A stretch of DNA of 64,000 nt, taken from the NCBI RefSeq assembly GCF_015291885.1, contig NZ_CP036186.1:558001-622000 (forward strand), in the 5' to 3' direction. Position numbers and translations under genes: made by a program. The DNA comes from Stutzerimonas stutzeri. GTDB taxonomy: Bacteria > Pseudomonadota > Gammaproteobacteria > Pseudomonadales > Pseudomonadaceae. Below are positions 55,584 to 64,000 of the stretch, in pieces; the stretch's first letter is position 1, and the number at the start of each line of letters is the position of its first letter. A model generated the notes under the pieces. The model had not been told where the DNA came from, did no database searches, and worked only from the letters and a program-made list of their open reading frames with translations.

Positions 55584-56153
55584 ATGGACATTGATTTCAA
55601 GAAGTTGGCTCCCTGGAACTGGTTCAAGAAGGAGCAGGAAGAACAACAGAGCACTGCCTCGCTGCCCGTGCAGCGCAATGACCTGCCGGTGGCGGGTGGG
55701 CCCGTCAGTCCCATCCTGCAATTGCACCGCGAGATCGACCGCCTCTTCGACGACACGTTTCGAGGCTTCGGTTTCCCGGCGCTGGCCATGCCACGCTGGC
55801 CGTCGGACTGGCCGGGCCTGCTGAAGCCGGCGCTGGACATCCAGGAGACCGACAAGCAGTACAAGATCGCCCTGGAAGTGCCCGGCGTCGAGGAAAAAGA
55901 CATCCAGATCACGCTCGACAACGACGTGCTGCTGGTGCGCGGTGAAAAGCGTCAGGAGCAGGAAACGAAAGACGGCGGTTTCCACCGGGTGGAGCGCTGC
56001 TACGGCAGCTTTCAGCGCGCTCTGAACCTGCCGGCCGATGCCAACCAGGACACGATCAAGGCCGCTTTCAAGAACGGCGTGCTCACGATCACGATGGAAA
56101 AGCGCGAGGCCAGTACGTCCAAGCAGGGGCGCTCGATCCCGATCAACGGCTGA
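55584..56153 (+). CDS. small heat-shock protein, tLST sHsp20
   Basis: A 189-residue Hsp20 chaperone that holds unfolding proteins. It begins MDIDFKKLAPWNWFKKEQEE, the N terminus seen in the first tLST/LHR gene. The alpha-crystallin domain runs from about 80 to 180 (PALDIQETDKQYKIALEVPGVEEKDIQITLDNDVLLVRGEKRQE ... FKNGVLTITMEK), and the C-terminal R-S-I-P-I is the I-x-I anchor. GGAGG 6 nt before ATG 55584 fixes the start; the frame is open much further upstream but without a ribosome site. It is the first gene of the stress locus. Confidence 0.93.
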   Translation: MDIDFKKLAPWNWFKKEQEEQQSTASLPVQRNDLPVAGGPVSPILQLHREIDRLFDDTFRGFGFPALAMPRWPSDWPGLLKPALDIQETDKQYKIALEVPGVEEKDIQITLDNDVLLVRGEKRQEQETKDGGFHRVERCYGSFQRALNLPADANQDTIKAAFKNGVLTITMEKREASTSKQGRSIPING

Positions 56154-56246
56154 CGCGGGGCAGCGCGTTTTTCTCAAAAACCACAAAGAGATGAGGCACC
56201 GTGATCGGCGGTGCCTCGTCAGATCAATCTTTACAGGAGCATCAGC

Positions 56247-59096
56247 ATGGCCAGAAAACAATGCCAAGTCTGCGGCCAGCCCGCCACGGTGCGGGTGGAA
56301 GCCAATCTCAATGGTCGCCACAGCACCATGCTGTTGTGTGACGATCACTATCGCCAACTGGTGCGCCAGCAAAAGCGCACCGTCTCACCGCTGGAAGCCT
56401 TGTTCGGCTCGCGCAGCGGGCTGTTCGAAGACTTCCTTGGCAGCGACTTCTTCCGCATCGGTGACGACGCACCGTCCATGGCGGCCGATACCGACGAGGT
56501 GGTCGATGCCTCGTTCGGCGAACCCGCCCCGGCCGGTACGGGCACCGCGCGCCGTCGCGGCAGTGGGCTCGCCAGCCGTATCAGCGAACAGTCCGAGGCC
56601 CTATTGCAGGAGGCCGCCCGACACGCTGCAGAGTTCGGGCGCGCCGAAGTCGATACCGAACACCTGCTGCTGGCGCTATCCGACAGCGACGTGGTCAAGA
56701 CCATCCTGGGGCAGTTCAAGATCAAGGTCGATGACCTCAAGCGCCAGATCGAATCCGAAGCCAAGCGCGGCGATAAGCCGTTCGAGGGCGAGATCGGCGT
56801 GTCGCCCCGGGTCAAGGACGCGCTCAGCCGTGCTTTCGTGGCCTCCAACGAACTCGGCCACTCTTATGTCGGGCCGGAGCATTTCCTGATCGGGCTCGCC
56901 GAGGAAGGCGAAGGTTTGGCGGCCAACCTGCTGCGCCGTTACGGCCTCACGCCGCAAGCGCTGCGCCAGCAGGTAAGCAAGGTGGTCGGCAAAGGGGCCG
57001 AGGATGGCCGCGCCGAGACGCCGACCAACACGCCGGAACTCGACAAGTATTCGCGCGACCTCACCAAGATGGCGCGCGAGGGCAAGCTCGATCCGGTCAT
57101 CGGCCGCGCGCAGGAGATCGAGACGACCATCGAAGTGCTGGCCCGGCGCAAGAAGAACAACCCGGTGCTGATCGGCGAGCCCGGCGTCGGCAAGACCGCC
57201 ATCGTCGAAGGGCTGGCGCAGCGCATGGTCGCCGGCGAAGTGCCCGAGACGCTGCGCGACAAGCGTCTGGTCGAACTCAACATCAACGCCATGGTGGCAG
57301 GCGCCAAGTACCGCGGCGAGTTCGAGGAGCGCGTGCAGAAGGTGCTCAAGGAAGTGACCGAGCACCAGGGCGAGATGATTCTCTTCATCGATGAAGTGCA
57401 CACCATCGTCGGTGCCGGCCAGGGTGGCGGCGAAGGCGGGCTGGACGTGGCCAACGTGTTCAAGCCGATGATGGCGCGCGGCGAGCTGAACCTGATCGGC
57501 GCCACCACGCTCAACGAGTATCAGAAGTACATCGAGAAGGACGCCGCGCTGGAGCGTCGTTTCCAGCCGGTGATGGTGCCCGAGCCGACGGTAGCGCAGA
57601 CCATGATGATCCTGCGCGGCCTGCGCGACACCTTCGAGGCGCACCACAAGGTCAGCATCACCGAGGATGCGATCATCGCCGCCGCCGAGTTGTCGGACCG
57701 CTACATCACCGCGCGCTTTTTGCCTGACAAGGCCATCGACCTGCTTGACCAGGCGGCCGCACGCGTGAAGCTGTCAGCCACGGCCCGCCCGGTGGCGGTG
57801 CAAGAGCTGGAGTCCGAACTGCACCAGTTGCGGCGTGAGCAGGACTACATGGCCTCGCGCAAGCAGTACGACAAGGCCGCCGAGCTGGGCAAGCGCATCG
57901 AGGCAAAAGAGGCCGAACTCAAGAAGCTCATCGAAGATTGGGAGCGCGAGCGCGCCTCGGGCAGCGCCGAAGTCAAGGCCGAGCATGTCGCGCAGATCGT
58001 CTCGCGCCTGACCGGCATTCCGGTCAACGAGCTGACGGTGGAGGAACGCGAGAAGCTGTTGCATCTGGAGCAGCGGCTGCACGAGCGCCTGGTGGGCCAG
58101 GACGAAGCGGTGCGCGCGGTGGCCGATGCCGTGCGGTTGTCGCGCGCGGGGCTGCGCGAAGGCGGCAAGCCGGTGGCGACTTTTCTGTTCCTCGGGCCGA
58201 CCGGCGTGGGCAAGACCGAGCTCGCCAAGGCGCTGGCCGAGTCCATCTATGGCGATGAAGGTGCGCTGCTGCGCATCGACATGTCCGAGTACGGGGAACG
58301 CCATACCGTGGCACGCCTGGTGGGCGCGCCTCCGGGCTATGTGGGCTATGACGAGGGGGGGCAGCTCACCGAGAAAGTGCGGCGCAAACCCTACAGCGTG
58401 TTGTTGCTCGATGAGATCGAAAAAGCGCACCCCGACGTCTACAACATCCTGTTGCAGGTATTCGACGACGGGCGGCTCACCGACGGCAAGGGCCGGGTGG
58501 TGGATTTCACCAATACCATCATCATCGCCACCTCGAACTTGGGCTCGGACATCATCCAGCGTCGGCTGAAGGCGCGTGGTGCGGCCGGCGAGGAGTACGA
58601 AAAGACCAAGGGCGAGGTGATGGACGTGCTGCGCGGCCACTTCCGGCCCGAGTTCCTCAACCGCATCGACGAGATCATCGTCTTCCATGCGCTGGGCAAG
58701 GAGGAGATCCGCCATATCGTCGGCCTGCAGCTCGATCGTGTGGCCCGCAACGCCGCCAGCCAGGGCGTGACGCTGACCTTCGATCAGACCTTGATCGATC
58801 ACTTCGCGGAGGAAGGCTACAAGCCCGAGTTCGGCGCGCGCGAGCTCAAGCGGCTGATCCGCAGCGAGCTGGAAACCGCGCTGGCACGCGAGATGCTCGG
58901 TGGTGGCATCGGCAAGGCCGATCACGCCAGCGCCCGCTGGGATGACAAGGCCGAACGGGTGGTCTTCGAGCGCCAGGAGCCAGCCGCGCAGCCGGCCGAG
59001 CCTGAAAAGCCCGATGCAGCGAACGTGGCCGAGGCACCGCCGAACGGCGAGAGCAAGCCTGCGCGCAAGAAGAAGTCAGCGGGCGGCGGATCTTGA
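56247..59096 (+). CDS. clpG: ClpG/ClpK stand-alone AAA+ disaggregase
   Basis: A 949-residue Hsp100 ATPase, the main heat-tolerance factor of tLST. The N-terminal extension has a CCCH zinc site (Cys6, Cys9, Cys31, His34) specific to ClpG/ClpK, then a Clp_N domain (about 110-250), AAA1 with GEPGVGKT at 310-317 and [14 protein letters not shown], a short middle coiled coil (about 525-585), AAA2 with GPTGVGKT at 650-657 and [29 protein letters not shown], and a charged C-terminal tail ([20 protein letters not shown]...). The start is ATG 56247 with AGGAG 7 nt upstream. It disaggregates proteins without DnaK in published work on homologues. Confidence 0.96.
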   Translation: MARKQCQVCGQPATVRVEANLNGRHSTMLLCDDHYRQLVRQQKRTVSPLEALFGSRSGLFEDFLGSDFFRIGDDAPSMAADTDEVVDASFGEPAPAGTGTARRRGSGLASRISEQSEALLQEAARHAAEFGRAEVDTEHLLLALSDSDVVKTILGQFKIKVDDLKRQIESEAKRGDKPFEGEIGVSPRVKDALSRAFVASNELGHSYVGPEHFLIGLAEEGEGLAANLLRRYGLTPQALRQQVSKVVGKGAEDGRAETPTNTPELDKYSRDLTKMAREGKLDPVIGRAQEIETTIEVLARRKKNNPVLIGEPGVGKTAIVEGLAQRMVAGEVPETLRDKRLVELNINAMVAGAKYRGEFEERVQKVLKEVTEHQGEMILFIDEVHTIVGAGQGGGEGGLDVANVFKPMMARGELNLIGATTLNEYQKYIEKDAALERRFQPVMVPEPTVAQTMMILRGLRDTFEAHHKVSITEDAIIAAAELSDRYITARFLPDKAIDLLDQAAARVKLSATARPVAVQELESELHQLRREQDYMASRKQYDKAAELGKRIEAKEAELKKLIEDWERERASGSAEVKAEHVAQIVSRLTGIPVNELTVEEREKLLHLEQRLHERLVGQDEAVRAVADAVRLSRAGLREGGKPVATFLFLGPTGVGKTELAKALAESIYGDEGALLRIDMSEYGERHTVARLVGAPPGYVGYDEGGQLTEKVRRKPYSVLLLDEIEKAHPDVYNILLQVFDDGRLTDGKGRVVDFTNTIIIATSNLGSDIIQRRLKARGAAGEEYEKTKGEVMDVLRGHFRPEFLNRIDEIIVFHALGKEEIRHIVGLQLDRVARNAASQGVTLTFDQTLIDHFAEEGYKPEFGARELKRLIRSELETALAREMLGGGIGKADHASARWDDKAERVVFERQEPAAQPAEPEKPDAANVAEAPPNGESKPARKKKSAGGGS

Positions 59097-59112
59097 GCGA
59101 TGGGAGGCTGTC

Positions 59113-60543
59113 GTGTCCGACCCCAATGGGCTGACATGGGCAGCCACCCTCGTGTCGCTGGCGGTCGCTGTTCCCACAGCGGGGCACGCGGTCATCTACA
59201 AGCGTGACCCTCGATCGGCCACGCTGTGGGTACTGCTGATCGCCTTGTTGCCGCTGGGCGGTTCGCTGCTGTATGGGCTGTTCGGCATCAACCGTTACCA
59301 GCGGCGGGCGCGGCGGCTCTTCCCGGGGGCAGATCCTGCTGCTCGGCAGGACCTCTCGCCCACGATGCCCGAGGCTGTATCGCCGCCGCTTGCCGGTCTG
59401 GCCCACCTGGTGGGACGCGCCACCGGCCAGTCGCTGACCAGCGGCAACCGCATCGAGCCGCTCATCGATGGCGAGCAGGCCTACCCGGCCATGCTCGCTC
59501 CCATCGAATCGGCGCGGCACAGCGTCGCGCTGGCTTCGTACATCTTCGACGGCCAAGGCATCGGGGCGCAGTTCGTCGATGCGCTGCGCCGGGCTCATGC
59601 GCGCGGCGTGCAAGTGCGGGTGCTGATCGACGACGTGTATGCCCGCTGGACGCCCCGCAGCGCCTACCGCGCCTTGCAGCGCGCCGGCGTTCCGGTGGCG
59701 ACGTTCAACCCGACATTGATTCCCGCGCGCCTGCATGCCGCGCATCTGCGCAATCACCGCAAGCTGCTGGTGATCGATGGCGAGACGGGTTTCACCGGCG
59801 GCATGAACATCTTCGGTTCGTATTGGCGGCCCGATGCGCCGGGCCAGGCCTGTCACGATTTGCACTTTCGTCTGCGCGGGCCGGTGGTAGAGCATCTGAT
59901 GCGGAGCTTCACCGATGATTGGTGCGATACCACGGGCGAGCGGCTCAGCAAGGGTTACTGGGGCGAACCGCCCGTAATGGCTGATGAGCAAGGAACCTCT
60001 TGGGCGCGCGGCATCGAGGCCGGTCCCGACGAGGCCCTGGACCGGATGCGCTGGACCTTCATGGGCGCTTTGAGCGCGGCGAAGCATTCGGTGCGCATCT
60101 GGACACCTTACTTCGTCCCCGATCAGCCGATGATCGCGGCGCTGAGTACGGCCGCGTTGCGCGGCGTGCGTATCGACGTGCTGACGCCCGCAAACGGCGA
60201 CCATCCCACGGTGCAATGGGCCGCGCGCGCCCACTACTGGCAGGTGCTGGAGCACGGTGTGCGCATCTTCGAACGGCCTGGCCCGTTCGACCACAGCAAG
60301 CTGATGCTGGTAGACGGAGCGTGGTGCTGCCTGGGTTCGGCCAATTGGGATGCGCGCAGTTTGCGCCTCAACTTCGAGTTCAATGTGGAGGTGTACGACA
60401 CCGCGTTGTCTAGGCGGCTGTCATCCCTTTTTGATGCCGCTCGTGATGCGTCGGGCGAGATATCGGCGAAGGCGTTGCGCGCCCGCCCGCTGGCCATCCG
60501 CTTGCGCGACGGGGTGGCCCGTCTGTTCACCCCCGTTCTCTAG
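59113..60543 (+). CDS. phospholipase D / cardiolipin synthase-like protein
   Basis: A 476-residue membrane protein with two N-terminal helices (residues about 5-22 and 36-55) and two PLD catalytic motifs: NHRKLLVIDGETGFTGGMNIFGSYW (His about 215) and FDHSKLMLVDGAWCCLGSANWDARSL (His about 394). Both keep H-x-K-x4-D. This is the arrangement of cardiolipin synthases; within tLST it probably adjusts membrane lipids during heat. The start is GTG 59113 with GGAGG 5 nt upstream, 16 bp after clpG. Confidence 0.9.
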   Translation: MSDPNGLTWAATLVSLAVAVPTAGHAVIYKRDPRSATLWVLLIALLPLGGSLLYGLFGINRYQRRARRLFPGADPAARQDLSPTMPEAVSPPLAGLAHLVGRATGQSLTSGNRIEPLIDGEQAYPAMLAPIESARHSVALASYIFDGQGIGAQFVDALRRAHARGVQVRVLIDDVYARWTPRSAYRALQRAGVPVATFNPTLIPARLHAAHLRNHRKLLVIDGETGFTGGMNIFGSYWRPDAPGQACHDLHFRLRGPVVEHLMRSFTDDWCDTTGERLSKGYWGEPPVMADEQGTSWARGIEAGPDEALDRMRWTFMGALSAAKHSVRIWTPYFVPDQPMIAALSTAALRGVRIDVLTPANGDHPTVQWAARAHYWQVLEHGVRIFERPGPFDHSKLMLVDGAWCCLGSANWDARSLRLNFEFNVEVYDTALSRRLSSLFDAARDASGEISAKALRARPLAIRLRDGVARLFTPVL

Positions 60544-60570
60544 CGACACGACTTGCGAGGTACCCTGCCC

Positions 60571-62388
<1,818 letters not shown>

Positions 62389-62475
62389 AAACAGTAGTAG
62401 GTGCCATTCAGAGTAAACCGACGGCTCTGTTCAGTGCGTCATCCAATTCGTCGGCATTGTTCAAGGAGAACCGAT

Positions 62476-62934
62476 ATGTCTGCATTGACTCCGTGGGACC
62501 CCTTCCGGGAACTGGATGAATTGCAAAACCGCCTGGCGACGATGTTCGGACGGACACCCCAGCGACAGGGCGCCCGTACCGGCAACGAAGCCATGACCAC
62601 GGCGGACTGGGCACCAATGGCGGACATCAGCGAGGATGAGAACGCATTCCTCCTCAAGCTGGATCTGCCGGAGGTCCCCAAGGATGCCGTGCGCGTCAGC
62701 GCGGAAAACGGTGTGCTCACCATCAGCGGCGAGCGCAAACTGGAAAAAGAGGAGCAGGGCAAGAAGTTCCACCGCATCGAACGTGCGTATGGCCGCTTTG
62801 TGCGCAGCTTTGTCTTGCCTGACAACGTTGATCCGACCAAGGTGACGGCTTCGATGAAAGACGGCGCGCTGGAAGTGCGGCTTGTCAAGGCCGAGCAAGC
62901 CAAACCGAAACAGATTGAAATCTCAGTCAACTAA
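62476..62934 (+). CDS. second small heat-shock protein of tLST
   Basis: A 152-residue Hsp20 with the classical N terminus MSALTPWDPFRELDELQNRLATMFG, the alpha-crystallin domain (about 40-140, with DENAFLLKLDLPEVPKDAVRVSAENGVLTISGERK and VKASMKDGALEVRLVK-like end) and a short tail ending PKQIEISVN (I-x-I). It is only distantly related to the first sHsp20 of the locus, so the two may form different oligomers. AAGGAG lies 7 nt before ATG 62476. Confidence 0.95.
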   Translation: MSALTPWDPFRELDELQNRLATMFGRTPQRQGARTGNEAMTTADWAPMADISEDENAFLLKLDLPEVPKDAVRVSAENGVLTISGERKLEKEEQGKKFHRIERAYGRFVRSFVLPDNVDPTKVTASMKDGALEVRLVKAEQAKPKQIEISVN

Positions 62935-62956
62935 CTTTAATCAAGAGCCCAAGATC

Positions 62957-63871
62957 ATGAATATCAAACAGCCAAAATACATCTTCTCCGCACTTGCCCT
63001 GGCGGTCGTCGTCGGACTGAGCGGACCGGCTCTGGCCCAATCAGCGGCAGGTTCTAGCCCAGGTGCTGCAGCACCCTCTGCCGCATCCAAGGCGGCGCAG
63101 CCACAGGTAGATGACAAGGTCGCCCGGGAAGCCGCGAAAAAGCGCGCCGAACTCGCCCAAGATGCAATCACTGCGCTGGCCAAGACCCATGAGGCATTGA
63201 TCCTCCTTGATGCAAAGAAGACCAAGGAGGCGCTCGCTGCGCTGGAACTGGCCAGCGGAAAGCTGGAACTGGTATTGGCGCGTGAGCCAAAACTTGCTTT
63301 GGCGCCCGTCGATGTAAGCGTCATCACCCATGACATCCACGCCGACGTGGAATCGGTCAAGAAAGCGGTCAAGTTGTCTCGGGAGTTGTTGGATGATGGC
63401 GAGGTGCAAAAGGCACGGCCCATCGTCGCCAATCTTGCCAGCGAAATCGTGATCGAAACCGACAACCTGCCGATGGCAACGTACCCGGCAGCGATCAAGT
63501 CGGCCGCACGGCTCATCGACAGCGGCAAGATCGACGACGCCAAGGCGGAACTCGCCCGAGCACTGAACACGCTGGTGGTGACCTCGGTCGCCTTTCCTCT
63601 GCCCGTGCTACGGGCCGAAGCCGCGATGGCAAAAGCGGAAAAGCTGGCCGAGACCGACAAGCGCGATGCCAAACAGAGCGAGGAGCTCAGCGCCCTGCTG
63701 GCCTACGTGCGCACGGAAATCGAGCTGGCGCAGATCCTGGGTTATGGCAAGAAGGCGGATTTCGAACCCATCTTCGATCAGGTGAAGTCCATTGAGCAAA
63801 AGTCGGCTGGTGGCAAAAGCGGCAAGGGATGGTTCGACGAGTTGAAGACGCGCATCCAAAAGCTGTTTTGA
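62957..63871 (+). CDS. yfdX: YfdX family protein of tLST
   Basis: A 304-residue YfdX-domain protein with a signal peptide (residues 1-27, MNIKQPKYIFSALALAVVV... ending ALA-Q), hence periplasmic. An Ala-rich linker leads to a helical YfdX domain rich in Lys/Ala/Glu (EAAKKRAELAQDAITALAKTHEALILLDAKKTKEALAALELASGKLELVLAREP). E. coli YfdX is linked to acid stress and has chaperone-like behaviour. Within tLST it usually comes as a pair with a second YfdX, and a new gene starts 100 bp downstream. The start is ATG 62957. Confidence 0.9.
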   Translation: MNIKQPKYIFSALALAVVVGLSGPALAQSAAGSSPGAAAPSAASKAAQPQVDDKVAREAAKKRAELAQDAITALAKTHEALILLDAKKTKEALAALELASGKLELVLAREPKLALAPVDVSVITHDIHADVESVKKAVKLSRELLDDGEVQKARPIVANLASEIVIETDNLPMATYPAAIKSAARLIDSGKIDDAKAELARALNTLVVTSVAFPLPVLRAEAAMAKAEKLAETDKRDAKQSEELSALLAYVRTEIELAQILGYGKKADFEPIFDQVKSIEQKSAGGKSGKGWFDELKTRIQKLF

Positions 63872-63973
63872 GGTGATGAAGGGGCTGACTGCTCTGTCGG
63901 TCAGTCTCGCGATGTTCGCATTCAGCCCCAATAGATTCGCCTATTTTCACTATCTCATACGAGGCATATCACC

Positions 63974-64000
63974 ATGAATGAGCAAACACCGAATCCCAAT
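63974..64000 (+). CDS. start of the next tLST gene (partial)
   Basis: ATG at 63974 opens MNEQTPNPN and runs off the window, with GAGG about 8 nt upstream. By position in known tLST loci this would be the second yfdX or hdeD gene; nine codons cannot decide. Confidence 0.4.

Overview
The window is a chromosomal segment of a high-GC gammaproteobacterium, most likely a Pseudomonas of the stutzeri group (Stutzerimonas). This rests on the comF / bioB-bioF-bioH-bioC-bioD / small protein / acyl-CoA dehydrogenase order known from P. aeruginosa, an OprD-family porin, a GacA-box-controlled Rsm-type sRNA and several Pseudomonas-style intergenic palindromes. No rRNA, tRNA or CRISPR array was seen.

Region 1 (1-22.8 kb) is ordinary chromosome. 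It holds the end of a 2-hydroxyacid dehydrogenase, an aldose 1-epimerase, an OprD-family porin, an nfeD/slipin/LEA-lipoprotein operon, an SDR oxidoreductase and a Pmp3-like peptide. A compact signalling operon follows (1170-residue hybrid histidine kinase, CheR, receiver-less CheB, receiver-kinase). Then come SelO, a large MscS/MscK-type channel, a CPA1 antiporter and an acyl-CoA dehydrogenase.

Region 2 (22.9-30.4 kb) is a complete zeaxanthin-glucoside cluster. crtE is divergent from idi2-crtX-crtY-crtI-crtB, and crtZ is convergent with crtB. Two TTGTACAA palindromes 31 bp apart sit in the crtE/idi2 promoter region.

Region 3 (30.4-45.2 kb) holds a nitronate monooxygenase, rlmJ, srkA, comF, the full biotin operon bioBFHCD behind a BirA-type operator, an 82-residue protein resembling a miniature flagellar rod protein, two long acyl-CoA dehydrogenases (the first behind a promoter overlapped by two PsrA-like palindromes), a diguanylate cyclase, and a GacA-box-driven sRNA gene that looks like rsmY.

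Region 4 (45.2-64 kb) is mobile DNA. An IS5-family element lies just after the sRNA terminator. msrA is cut, and the left end of a genomic island starts at about 46751. The island opens with an AT-rich operon of three large, overlapping tyrosine-recombinase-like genes plus a small coiled-coil gene. This matches the ginABCD module that defines GInt islands. ginA is interrupted by an IS30-family element and ginC by a second, inverted IS5-family copy; deleting that copy and one CTAG duplicate restores the ginC frame exactly. After a short scar (small RHH-like gene, IS66 tnpA remnant) the GC-rich cargo begins. It is the transmissible locus of stress tolerance (tLST/LHR): sHsp20, ClpG/ClpK, a two-HKD phospholipase D protein, FtsH, a second sHsp20, YfdX and the start of the next gene. 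The island runs past the window end.

The most notable result is the combination: a heat-resistance locus carried on a GInt-type island inserted in msrA, with its recombinase operon apparently disabled by two insertion sequences.
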